A stretch of 64,000 bases of DNA from Alphaproteobacteria bacterium (GTDB lineage: Bacteria; Pseudomonadota; Alphaproteobacteria; Micavibrionales; Micavibrionaceae): contig JAUHWR010000001.1 in NCBI GenBank assembly GCA_030427385.1, positions 62,001 to 126,000 of the forward strand, written 5' to 3'. A program made the position numbers and the translations under genes. Of the stretch, positions 37,191 to 45,528 are shown one piece after another (position 1 is the stretch's first letter; each line of letters starts with the position of its first letter). Below the pieces are notes generated by a model. That model did not search any database, was not told the origin of the DNA, and worked only from the letters and a program-made list of their open reading frames with translations.

Positions 37191-37337
37191 ATGTCTAGAA
37201 AACGTAACAATGAAGTCACAAGTAAACGCGCCGCATCCGCTGCCTCTAAGGTCTTACGCGACCCTAGATCAAGCAAGGCGGCAAAAACCGCTGCCGCCTC
37301 CGCATTGACACAAAGACCTAACAGAAAGAAGAGGTAG
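37191..37337 (+). CDS. 48-residue basic conserved-type small protein
   Basis: Starts at ATG 37191 with AAAGGA 6 nt upstream. The sequence is rich in Lys, Ala and Ser: TSKRAASAASKVLRDP followed by SSKAAKTAAASALTQ. I recall very similar short proteins (TSKKAAS-KVLRDGRT...SKSAAGSALSQ) in many plasmids and integrative elements, always of unknown function. It may bind nucleic acid. It is followed after 8 bp by the 80-residue gene and is probably co-transcribed. Confidence 0.6.
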   Translation: MSRKRNNEVTSKRAASAASKVLRDPRSSKAAKTAAASALTQRPNRKKR

Positions 37338-37345
37338 CAAGAGCC

Positions 37346-37588
37346 ATGATTACATTTGAAGTAAAAGGTCGAAAAGTCAGCCAAAAGCAGTTCTTTAAAT
37401 CTATTGAGAAGAATGTCCACGATGCCGTTAAAGAACATCTTGTTAAGGAAGTTAGCAAAGTTCGTGATCCTGAAACAGGTGAAAAACCGTCTGTGAAAGT
37501 GTCCGGGAATTCTCTTGATAATTTATGTGTAAAGGTTTCTGGATCAGAAAGTCTCATTAAGCAAGTCAAGGATAAGCTAAGCGATTAG
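37346..37588 (+). CDS. 80-residue hypothetical protein
   Basis: Starts 8 bp after the small basic protein gene. The pattern is MITFEVKGRKVSQKQFF, then KVRDPETGEKPSVKVSG and SLDNLCVKVSGSESLIKQV: two short beta-alpha units with no cysteine pair or signal. The pairing with the preceding TSKRAAS-type protein seems to recur in mobile elements, from memory. No function is known. A 7-bp hairpin (AAGCTAA/TTAGCTT) spans its stop codon. Confidence 0.6.
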   Translation: MITFEVKGRKVSQKQFFKSIEKNVHDAVKEHLVKEVSKVRDPETGEKPSVKVSGNSLDNLCVKVSGSESLIKQVKDKLSD

Positions 37589-37872
37589 CTTGACAGTTTC
37601 GGCTTCATGTCACATGCTTGTCGATGCATGACACATGTCATGTCGGGGCTTAGTAACCCCCAAATCCCAAACGGTTGGCATCAACCGTTATTGGTGCGTT
37701 TCCTGAAGATAACGCACCAACGATGTCGCACTCGGTCTTATGGCCGGGAGCGGCGGTTATGTCCAAGGCTTCGGCCCAAAAGCCGTTGGCCGTTTCCCTT
37801 TGGGATTTGCGGTTACTAACTCCCGGCTGCCAGAGCGATCTGGCAGTCGTTTGCTTTCAAGACAGGAGTTAG
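37575..37872 (+). ncRNA. Candidate structured RNA / translational leader with long-range helix
   Basis: A non-coding segment dense in complementarity. Long-range helix: GTCGGGG (37642-48) with CTCCCGGC-side bases 37821-27, TTAGTAACC (37650-58) with GGTTACTAA (37811-19), CAAATCCCAAA (37661-71) with TTTGGGATTTG (37799-809): 27 pairs with one mismatch and one small internal loop. Inside lie hairpins 37670-37689 (8 bp), 37691-37720 (perfect 10 bp) and 37763-37789 (9 bp, one bulge). Downstream: 37825-37848 (10 bp). CTAACTCC (37816-23) can instead pair with GGAGTTAG (37865-72), hiding the ribosome binding site of the next gene. It could also be a MITE with 30-bp terminal inverted repeats. Confidence 0.6.
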
Positions 37873-37876
37873 AGAT

Positions 37877-38260
37877 ATGCCCCGTAAATTTAGCCCGGCG
37901 TTTATGAGTGCCTTCATGGGAATGTCCCTCATTACCCATGCTTATGCTGATCCATCCAAAATCACACAGGAGGAGATTGAGCGCCTGTATATCGATGAGG
38001 TAAAGTTGTCGGGAAAGACATTGCAATGTTTTCAGGCTGGGCAAGAGATCATCCATGAAGTGGGATTGCAGGAGTTCGAAGAAAGCGAGAAGCGCATTAA
38101 GGCGCAGCGCCTAGACGGATCAATCTTTGAAGTACTGTCAGATGATAAGGAAATGGTATGCACGGTGATTACGCGCAAACCCGCCGAATTGACGTTAATC
38201 GATGCTATCGGAAAATGGATTTATTTTTGTACAGTTTTTGCTGAAAATCACTTGTTTTGA
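37877..38260 (+). CDS. Small exported protein of unknown function, last island gene
   Basis: 127 residues. The N-terminus PAFMSAFMGMSLITHAYADP is a signal peptide with likely cleavage after HAYA. The mature part is charged and helical with three cysteines (LQCFQ, MVCTV, YFCTV). No family is recognised. Start ATG 37877 has AGGAG 9 nt upstream; this Shine-Dalgarno sequence can pair with CTAACTCC in the structured leader before it, so translation may be regulated. It is the last gene before the right end of the island. Confidence 0.6.
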   Translation: MPRKFSPAFMSAFMGMSLITHAYADPSKITQEEIERLYIDEVKLSGKTLQCFQAGQEIIHEVGLQEFEESEKRIKAQRLDGSIFEVLSDDKEMVCTVITRKPAELTLIDAIGKWIYFCTVFAENHLF

Positions 38261-38741
38261 GGGGTATTTGGGATGCATGCGCATCACGTAATAATAAATT
38301 GAAATTCGCCTCAATGCTGCTGATTTTCTGGGTTTGTGTTGTTTAATTACGTGATGTGAGGTCAAAAAAATGCTGCGTTTTGTTTCCATTATCCCCCATG
38401 CTTTGAATAATTGCGTGATCTGGAACAGCGCATACGGTGGCGAAAATCATAAAAACGGATACTAATGGATGATGTAAAGAACACCTTGTCGCCGCATCTT
38501 GTGTGGCACGTAAATTACACGGTATACAAAAAATGGTTCAATGTTGTGGCGGCTGATATCACTATAGGAACGGAGAGCCAGACATCCCCATATTTTTGAA
38601 ATATCGGGGGGAATACGGGGGCTAGGGATAGGAGATAAAAGAAATGCTATCCATATGGCTCTTGAAATTAATGGATGTTATGCTACACTATTGGAATAGA
38701 AGAAGAATTCGAACCCGTGCTATTTTGTACCGCAGAAGGTA

Positions 38742-38760
38742 AGGGGTATATTTGGGGGTA
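38742..38760 (+). repeat. Paired GGGGTA repeats, right end of island
   Basis: AGGGGTA at 38742-38748 and GGGGGTA at 38754-38760, 12 bp apart, in the same orientation and with the same flank (ATTTGGGGGTATA) as the left-end pair. Probable integrase arm sites. Confidence 0.5.
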
Positions 38761-38823
38761 TACACATTCTTCACCTTAAAATTTCTTATTTAATATCAAT
38801 ATGTTCTCGGATTAATTAGAAGT

Positions 38824-38839
38824 CCGTACGGGCCAATTA
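38824..38839 (+). other. Probable attR
   Basis: CCGTACGGGCCAATTA matches the tRNA-Glu 3' end CCGTACGGG(ATG)CCAATTA except for a 3-nt gap. It is the only such copy noticed downstream. The gap makes it imperfect. Confidence 0.45.
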
Positions 38840-38947
38840 CATAATTTTTACACTCAAATGCAATCCGAATAAGCTAGACAAATCAAGGGTTTTAGAAGAT
38901 AATAAGTCCTTGGTCGTCCGATGCTATCCGACTTAATCTATAAAAAG

Positions 38948-38966
38948 TGGTGGCTTTATTGGTGGC
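38948..38966 (+). repeat. Paired TGGTGGC repeats outside the island
   Basis: TGGTGGC at 38948-38954 and 38960-38966, 12 bp apart, 109 bp beyond attR. Spacing and layout mimic the GGGGGTA pairs but with a different motif, suggesting the leftover att region of a second, lost element. Confidence 0.35.
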
Positions 38967-39169
38967 CTTTATTTGGAAGTGACCCTAAAGGGGCGTGCTT
39001 GCAAATTTGGTGTTCTGTAATTGTTATATGATTTTAAGTTTTCTGCCTTCTTATCGTGTTTGGTGGTGAGTATGAGGCCTTATATTTACATATATTTTGG
39101 GGTGAAAAAATTTTCTAAAACCGTTTAAATTTATAGGTTTTTAAATAAGTTTTGATACCATTAGAGGCA

Positions 39170-42100
39170 ATGTTTAAAAAATATAGATATATTTTAAGTG
39201 CCTCTGTTGCCGCTTTTTCTTTGATCAACGTCAATTCTGCGTTTGCCGGGCCTGAAGGCGGGGTGGTTGTTGGCGGCGCGGTAGAAATAATTCAAAGTAC
39301 AAATAAGACGGATATTCATCAAAATACCGACAAAGCAATCCTGGATTGGCGGAGTTTTGATATTGGGGGGGATGAACATACACAGTTTCATCAACCTTCG
39401 GCGAGTTCAATTATCCTTAACCGTATTAATGATACGAAAGCATCACAAATTGATGGAAAATTGACTGCCAATGGGCATGTCATGCTTATTAATCCTAATG
39501 GCGTAGTTTTCGGGCAGGGCGCGCAGATAGATGCAGGATCTTTGACTGCGAGTACCGCAGATATTGATAATAATGATTTTATGGCCGGGCGAATGGATTT
39601 CAGCCATGCGGGTCGCAGTAACGGGGAGATTATAAATAATGGACGGATTACCATTTCAGAGGCGGGGCTTGTTAATTTTGTAGCGCCTCATGTTGAAAAT
39701 CACGGTGTTATCACAGCTAAACTGGGTAAAGTTCAACTTGCCGCCGCCGATACATTTACGTTGGACTTGGCCGGTGACGGAATGATGAAAATTGCGGTTT
39801 CCGATGAAGATGCTAAAAAGCTTGTTCTTAATACGGGGCAGATCAGCGCAGAAGACGGTCATATCGTTTTATCTGCCACAAGAGCCAGAAACATAGTTGA
39901 TAGTTTGGTTGAAAATACGGGTATTATCGAAGCATCATCAATGACGAATGTTGGTGGTAAAATTATATTAACGTCCGATCAGGGTATCACCCATACTTCA
40001 GGAATCTTAAAAGCAAATGGATTATTAGGGGGCGGGGAGATTTTAATTGGCGGGGATTATCAGGGACAAGGAGATATCTCAATCTCTAAAAATACTTATG
40101 TTGCAAATAAAGCTTTAATTGAAGCAAATGCTACGGAGGCGGGTGATGGCGGTAAGGTGATTGTTTGGGCCGATCAAAACACGCAGTTTGCCGGTAAGAT
40201 CAACGCGCATGGCGGCATGATGGGCGGGGATGGCGGATTTGTTGAGACGTCCGGTAAAATAAATTTAGATATTGCGTATGGCGCTTCTGTTGATGCATCA
40301 GCGCAGCATAATAGCGGTGCGGCGGGATCATGGCTTCTTGACCCATCCAATGTGACAATTACAAGTGGGGGTGCCAATAACATTCCTGGCGGTGGGGGCA
40401 CGTTCGATCCGCTGACGGATAATTATTCAATAGATGCAGCCAGTATTGAAACAGCGTTAAATGCCGGGAATAATGTCACCATTACCACGACTGCCAATGG
40501 GGGGGCGGACGCTGAAAGCGGTGATATTCTGGTAACAAATGCGACAATTCAAAAAAATGTCAATAATAATGATGTGACATTCACTTTGCAGGCGCATCGT
40601 AACATTACCATTCAAGATTCCACGATTACGTCTTCTGAGAATGCGCTCAACGTTATTCTTAATGCTGATCGTGATGCCAATATGGATGGAGCGATTTATG
40701 TTAGTAATTCGACATTTACAACCTTAGACGGCAATTTCGTGGCAGGAGGCGGATCCGGAGCTTTGGGCGGTGCAAATGGTATTCTAGGCGATGGGGATGG
40801 GACGGGCGCGGATGATACCTATGCCTATGGGAATGCCAGTTCAATATATGGCGTAAGATTTAATAATAATGCGTCGGTTAACACCGGCGGCGGATCAATA
40901 TTTATAAATGGAAATGCCCATTCCATCAATAATGCAGCCGGTGTCATTATTGATGGTAATACCAGCCTGACCACAACCAGCGGACATATCAATCTTAATG
41001 GGGAGGCCAATGAGAGCGTAGATAACATTGATGGTATTTTAATACAGAATGGTCATTTGGAAACAGATTCCGGTGACATCCGTATTACCGGAAATAACCG
41101 GAAAACAAGTGGGGTTACGAATGAAGGTATTCTTATTCAGACGAACTCAACCATTAAAGCCAATACCACAGGGAATATATTTTTAACCGGCAGCGCCGCA
41201 AGCTCGGTAAATACGTCACGCGGGATTAATTTGGCGAAGGCATTAATTAATTATAATCAAGGCAATGTCACCCTTTCAGGACAGGGTAATGCCGGACAAG
41301 GTTTATTGATCTTAAATGGTAGTTCCATTGAAGCGACCGGCGCAGGAACAGGAGAGATCACAATCGATGCAGCATCCACCAGTGGCACGGCATTGGATCA
41401 TTACACGCATGCCAATAAAGCTGTTCTTGGGGGCGCTTTGGCCAATGGTGATATTAACATCATCGCTGATTTCGTTAGCTTTGATAGTAATTTTGAAGCA
41501 CGAACAGCACAAAATATTTATGTCACTCCTAAAACTAATTCCAGAAGTATTGGTTTAGGCGGCGGGGCAGGGGATTTGAATTTAACGGATGCTGAGCTAT
41601 CCTATTTTAATGCTGGTGAAAAATTTGTTATTGGTAACAGTGCGGCGGGAACAGGGGATGTGATAATCACGAGTTGGGATTTATCATCTAAAACGCATGA
41701 TGTTGAAGTCTATGGAAATGATTTTAATATAGCGGGTGTGACGTTAGGTAGCGGCGATTTCCTAGCCCATGCGCGGGATAATGGCGTTGATTACGGTGAT
41801 TTGGTGATCACAAATAACATTACCAAAGCGGTGAATGGTATTTCTAACTTAAATTTAAGGGCGGATCGTAATATCTCCAATACGGGGGGCGCGGATATTA
41901 TTGCATCAGATGCCAATAGTGATGCAGATGGTAATCCCACAACTGATGCGGACAGCTTAAACATAGTTCTGAATGCGGATCGTAATGCAGATCAAAATGG
42001 GGCAATTTCCATTTCAGATGCAAATATCACAACTCTTGGTGGTTATTTGGTTCTTGGCGGTGGGTCGGGAACATTATGGGGAGCGGATGGTATCAAGGGG

Positions 42101-43906
42101 ACGGCAGATGATGCGGCTTCGACAGGCGCAGATCGCGCTTATGCCTATAGTAATAGCGCTCTTACATCAGGTATTAATATTATTACAAATACATCCATTA
42201 ATACAGGAATTGGCGATGTTATCATGAACGGATATGCGCAGGGCGTGGGATCGGAAAATGGTGTTTATATTGGTGGGGGTTCTAATATTACCACTAGTAG
42301 TGGCAATGTTACCATGCGGGGGATTTCTAATTCTGATACTGGTAATAGACGGGGCATAGAATTTTCAAATGGTCATGCGACAACTGAAAATGGGAATATA
42401 ACCATAAGTGGAATTAATTTACGTACCATAGGCGGCAATGTCGAAGGAATGCGGCTGGGTAATAATAGTTCGATTACATCGAGTAATGTTGGAGTTATTT
42501 CTATAACAGGGCAAAGTTCAGGAACGAGCGGCACTAGTCAAGGCTTAAATATAGCGACGGGCATTGATATTAATTATAAAGACGGTGACGTAACTATATC
42601 AGGAATCACGGCATCAACAGGAACTTCGGCATTAATTCTACAAGGTGGTGCAGATATTACCGGATCAGGGGAAGGAGATTTAATCTTAAATGCGCAATCC
42701 GGAGATGGTAACCATGGCTTTGCAATTAATGACAACGGAGATGGCACAATTATTGGGGGTAACGGAGCCACGGGTAATATCATATTGAATGTGGATAATA
42801 TAAACCTCGGAACAAACACATTAATTAAAACAGCAGGGGACATCAAGATTGCGCCGCGTAGTAATGGTGTATCAATTGGACTTGGTTCGGATGCCGGAAA
42901 TTTAAGTTTGAATGATGTGGAACTCGGTTATTTTGATGCGGGTAATAAGCTGAGTATCGGCAGTAACGCGACGAGCAACAATCTTGCATTTATTAATACA
43001 TGGGACTTATTTGGTAAATCTTATGATGTTGACGTTATCGCTAATGATATCCAAATTAACGGCCTAACGCTGGGCGCGGGAAATGTAAGCTTGATAGCCG
43101 ATAATAATGTCACAATAAACACAGCTATCGGCAATAATGCACAGGGCGGGGATACATATATTTCTGCCGGTAATAATTTTATCAATACGGCCGGGGCAAA
43201 TGCGATCGATGTCGGTACGGCGCGTTATTTAATTTACAGCCAAGCGCCGTCAAATGTGACAAAAGATGGTCTTGTTGCGGGCAATTATTATAATCAAGCT
43301 TATAACAGCGCTGCGCCTGCGGCAATTGACACGGCTTTAGGCAGTCGCTTTGTATACGAATATCAACCGACATTAAATATCGTCGCGGATGATATAACAT
43401 TAGACACGTTCCTAACTGATTATGATGATTTTACTTATGATGTGACAGGCGTTGAAGGCGGAGATAACTTAGTGGACGTATTGTCGGGAGCACCTGGCTT
43501 TACGAAAACAAGGCTTTCCCCGTCTAAATATTCGATTATTCCTGGTATGGGAACGTTGAGCAGTTTAATCGGATATAATCTTAATTTTGTGAATGGCACA
43601 CTGAGCTTACCTGCAGCGACACAGCAAATAAATGATTCTGTCTTGCAACAAATTCAAACTCCGAGCATTTTGACGCAAAGCGGCGGAAGGCAAACAGCAA
43701 ATATATTCAGAGCTTTAAATAAAGATAGGGATAATTCTACGGCTTTTAAGCAAACGGAGTTAGAACGTCAAAGTAGATTAATTCATATAAGTTCACCGGC
43801 CTCAAATCCCATTATTGGTTTGATCAATGATCATTTCTTAAGTATCGAAAAACCCATAATTGATTATTATGACTTATGCTCATTTAATATTGAGTACTGC
43901 CAATAA
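39170..43906 (+). CDS. Filamentous haemagglutinin-like exoprotein (TpsA, two-partner secretion)
   Basis: About 1578 residues from ATG 39170 (AGAGG just upstream; a TTG at 39152 is less likely). Signal peptide ends SAFAG. The TPS domain (~25-270) has the carbohydrate-dependent haemagglutination motif with FDIGGDEHTQFHQPSASSIILNRI and GHVMLINPNGVVFGQGA, required for passage through a TpsB pore. A beta-helical repeat region follows, with a ~430-residue tandem duplication (units start near residues 493 and 930, marked LNADRDAN / LNADRNAD). An MBG-like domain is near the C-terminus. No TpsB gene is adjacent, and no exosortase signal is present. It is probably a surface adhesin. Confidence 0.88.
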   Translation: MFKKYRYILSASVAAFSLINVNSAFAGPEGGVVVGGAVEIIQSTNKTDIHQNTDKAILDWRSFDIGGDEHTQFHQPSASSIILNRINDTKASQIDGKLTANGHVMLINPNGVVFGQGAQIDAGSLTASTADIDNNDFMAGRMDFSHAGRSNGEIINNGRITISEAGLVNFVAPHVENHGVITAKLGKVQLAAADTFTLDLAGDGMMKIAVSDEDAKKLVLNTGQISAEDGHIVLSATRARNIVDSLVENTGIIEASSMTNVGGKIILTSDQGITHTSGILKANGLLGGGEILIGGDYQGQGDISISKNTYVANKALIEANATEAGDGGKVIVWADQNTQFAGKINAHGGMMGGDGGFVETSGKINLDIAYGASVDASAQHNSGAAGSWLLDPSNVTITSGGANNIPGGGGTFDPLTDNYSIDAASIETALNAGNNVTITTTANGGADAESGDILVTNATIQKNVNNNDVTFTLQAHRNITIQDSTITSSENALNVILNADRDANMDGAIYVSNSTFTTLDGNFVAGGGSGALGGANGILGDGDGTGADDTYAYGNASSIYGVRFNNNASVNTGGGSIFINGNAHSINNAAGVIIDGNTSLTTTSGHINLNGEANESVDNIDGILIQNGHLETDSGDIRITGNNRKTSGVTNEGILIQTNSTIKANTTGNIFLTGSAASSVNTSRGINLAKALINYNQGNVTLSGQGNAGQGLLILNGSSIEATGAGTGEITIDAASTSGTALDHYTHANKAVLGGALANGDINIIADFVSFDSNFEARTAQNIYVTPKTNSRSIGLGGGAGDLNLTDAELSYFNAGEKFVIGNSAAGTGDVIITSWDLSSKTHDVEVYGNDFNIAGVTLGSGDFLAHARDNGVDYGDLVITNNITKAVNGISNLNLRADRNISNTGGADIIASDANSDADGNPTTDADSLNIVLNADRNADQNGAISISDANITTLGGYLVLGGGSGTLWGADGIKGTADDAASTGADRAYAYSNSALTSGINIITNTSINTGIGDVIMNGYAQGVGSENGVYIGGGSNITTSSGNVTMRGISNSDTGNRRGIEFSNGHATTENGNITISGINLRTIGGNVEGMRLGNNSSITSSNVGVISITGQSSGTSGTSQGLNIATGIDINYKDGDVTISGITASTGTSALILQGGADITGSGEGDLILNAQSGDGNHGFAINDNGDGTIIGGNGATGNIILNVDNINLGTNTLIKTAGDIKIAPRSNGVSIGLGSDAGNLSLNDVELGYFDAGNKLSIGSNATSNNLAFINTWDLFGKSYDVDVIANDIQINGLTLGAGNVSLIADNNVTINTAIGNNAQGGDTYISAGNNFINTAGANAIDVGTARYLIYSQAPSNVTKDGLVAGNYYNQAYNSAAPAAIDTALGSRFVYEYQPTLNIVADDITLDTFLTDYDDFTYDVTGVEGGDNLVDVLSGAPGFTKTRLSPSKYSIIPGMGTLSSLIGYNLNFVNGTLSLPAATQQINDSVLQQIQTPSILTQSGGRQTANIFRALNKDRDNSTAFKQTELERQSRLIHISSPASNPIIGLINDHFLSIEKPIIDYYDLCSFNIEYCQ

Positions 43907-43933
43907 TAGCAAATGGCTTTATTTCAGCATTGC

Positions 43934-45352
43934 TTATAATTCTATATTAAAGTCGCAGGCTGATAACGTGGTTTTTAAATTGTTTTTAACCGCTTCAAGG
44001 TCTTCTACGCTATCCGCTTCAGCTCTGGCAATCAAACAAGCCTGAGTGTTTGAAGCGCGCACGAGCCACCATCCCTGATCCAGTGTGACGCGCGCGCCGT
44101 CTGTTTCATCCAACATTTTGACATCCGGCAATGTGTCTTTAAGATGGGTTAAAACTCTGGTGACAATTTTGAATTTCTCTGATTCTTCAACATCCAGACG
44201 AATTTCCGGTGTATTGATCGGGCGAGGCATATCAGCCATTAGATCGGTCAATTTAATCATTTTATCTGCATTGCATAGCTGGTCTAGCAAACGAACAGAG
44301 CAATAAAGACCATCATCAAAGCCATAATATTTGTCAGCAAAGAAGATATGCCCACTTAATTCACCCGCCAGAGGGGAGTTTACCTCGGCCATTTTGGATT
44401 TAATCAGAGAGTGACCTGTTTTCCACATGATTGGCTCTCCGCCCATATCTTTAATTGCGCTAAATAGGCTGTTGCTACATTTAACATCGGCAATAATGGG
44501 CGCACCTGGGTTATTTTTCAGAACATCTTGGGCATAAACCGCCAATAGCATATCGCAGCGAATGATTTGACCGCTATTATCAATCACACCAATACGATCG
44601 CCATCACCGTCAAAGGCAATACCTAAATCACAATTTTGTTCAATTACGGCGCGTTTTAAATCTTCAACATTTTCATCTACGGTTGGGTCGGGATGGTGGT
44701 TTGGGAAATCACCATCAATGTCAGCATAAAGTAGAATATGTTCACCGGGGAGCTTTGTAACCAATTTTTGTAGGATCTCGCCTGCTGCGCCATTTCCGGC
44801 ATCCCATGCGACTTTCATATCCTTATCAATATTGACGTCTTTTAACAGACGCGCAATGTAGGTATCAATGATATCCATTTCTTCGATCGTGCCATTGCCC
44901 TCTTCAAAATCACCATTTGCCGCAATACTTGCCAATTCTTTAATTGCAGTTCCGTAGAACGGCCCGCTGAGAAGTGTCATTTTAAATCCGTTCATGTCTG
45001 AAGGATTATGAGATCCTGTGATCATAATGCCACCATCTGCCTTGTGATCTTTTACGGCAAAGTATAGTAAAGGCGTTGGGCCAAGACCAATGCGTTGGAC
45101 GTTTACGCCGGTTTCAGATAAACCTTGGACAAGCTTTTTTTCAAAAGCAGGGGAGCTATGACGTCCGTCATACCCGACACAAACAGTTTTTCCACCATCA
45201 CGAATGATTTGAGTGCCAAATGCTTTGCCGATGTAATAGGCATCATTTTCATTCAGATTGACATCAACTGTTCCGCGAATGTCATATTCACGAATGATAT
45301 CCTGATTAAATAAATGTCCAGTTGTATTTGGTTGTGGTTTTAAATTGGTCAT
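43934..45352 (-). CDS. Phosphomannomutase/phosphoglucomutase (AlgC/PgmG type)
   Basis: Interconverts sugar 1- and 6-phosphates, supplying precursors for the neighbouring polysaccharide genes. About 472 residues from ATG 45352; a TTG nine codons upstream is rejected. The four phosphohexomutase segments are seen: FNQDIIREYDIRGTVD at the N-terminus, the phosphoserine loop MITGSHNPSDMNGFK, the metal site FDGDGDRIGVID, and the sugar-binding GELSGHIFF. The C-terminal phosphate-binding segment is RASNTQACLIARAEA. Mannose versus glucose preference cannot be told. Confidence 0.93.
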   Translation of the reverse strand: MTNLKPQPNTTGHLFNQDIIREYDIRGTVDVNLNENDAYYIGKAFGTQIIRDGGKTVCVGYDGRHSSPAFEKKLVQGLSETGVNVQRIGLGPTPLLYFAVKDHKADGGIMITGSHNPSDMNGFKMTLLSGPFYGTAIKELASIAANGDFEEGNGTIEEMDIIDTYIARLLKDVNIDKDMKVAWDAGNGAAGEILQKLVTKLPGEHILLYADIDGDFPNHHPDPTVDENVEDLKRAVIEQNCDLGIAFDGDGDRIGVIDNSGQIIRCDMLLAVYAQDVLKNNPGAPIIADVKCSNSLFSAIKDMGGEPIMWKTGHSLIKSKMAEVNSPLAGELSGHIFFADKYYGFDDGLYCSVRLLDQLCNADKMIKLTDLMADMPRPINTPEIRLDVEESEKFKIVTRVLTHLKDTLPDVKMLDETDGARVTLDQGWWLVRASNTQACLIARAEADSVEDLEAVKNNLKTTLSACDFNIEL

Positions 45353-45528
45353 GATGTTTATTATTTCTGCTTGGTTCAAATTTATTATCTAAATGTTAGG
45401 TTGGAATGCCATAAATCCTACTTGGATGCAAGCTCTATATGAGAAGCCAATTAAGGAAACCATGGATTAGCTATAGAATATAAGAGAGTCATAGACAAAA
45501 AAGCTTAATTTACGTATATACTGGAGAG

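Larger units (their letters stand above)
27581..38839 (+). mobile_element. tRNA-Glu-inserted genomic island (P4-type integrase, restriction/defence cargo)
   Basis: The element starts in the 3' end of tRNA-Glu, with a tyrosine integrase 165 bp inside. It ends near a partial copy of the tRNA end at 38824-38839. Paired GGGGGTA repeats lie 115 bp inside the left end and about 65-80 bp inside the right end. Cargo includes AlpA, a RepL-like protein, DUF262, a type II restriction-modification pair with vsr, a sigma/ImmA operon and conserved small proteins. Conjugation and phage structural genes are absent. Several cargo genes are broken, which suggests an old insertion. The right boundary is the less certain one. 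Confidence 0.8.
38261..39169. other. Gene-free stretch: island right end and flank
   Basis: No convincing gene. It contains a perfect 11-bp inverted repeat CATCACGTAAT (38282-38292) / ATTACGTGATG (38346-38356), with a related AATTGCGTGAT near 38409. A hairpin CCCCATATTT / AAATATcGGGG lies near 38587-38610. Further in are paired GGGGTA repeats (38742-38760), the att-like CCGTACGGGCCAATTA (38824-38839), and paired TGGTGGC repeats (38948, 38960). The promoter of the haemagglutinin gene should lie in its last part; I see no clear one. Confidence 0.5.

Noticed and set aside
37607-37819. Short open frames in the structured island segment
   Set aside because: They lack ribosome binding sites, and the sequence is explained by RNA/DNA complementarity.
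38705-38718. Inverted 13-nt match to the tRNA-Glu T-arm (CACGGGTTCGAAT)
   Set aside because: The T-arm sequence is common to many tRNAs, the match does not extend into the acceptor end, and the orientation is wrong for an att site.
40174-42846. Open frames opposite the haemagglutinin gene
   Set aside because: Antisense shadows of its Gly/Asn/Thr-rich repeats, giving Pro-rich improbable proteins.
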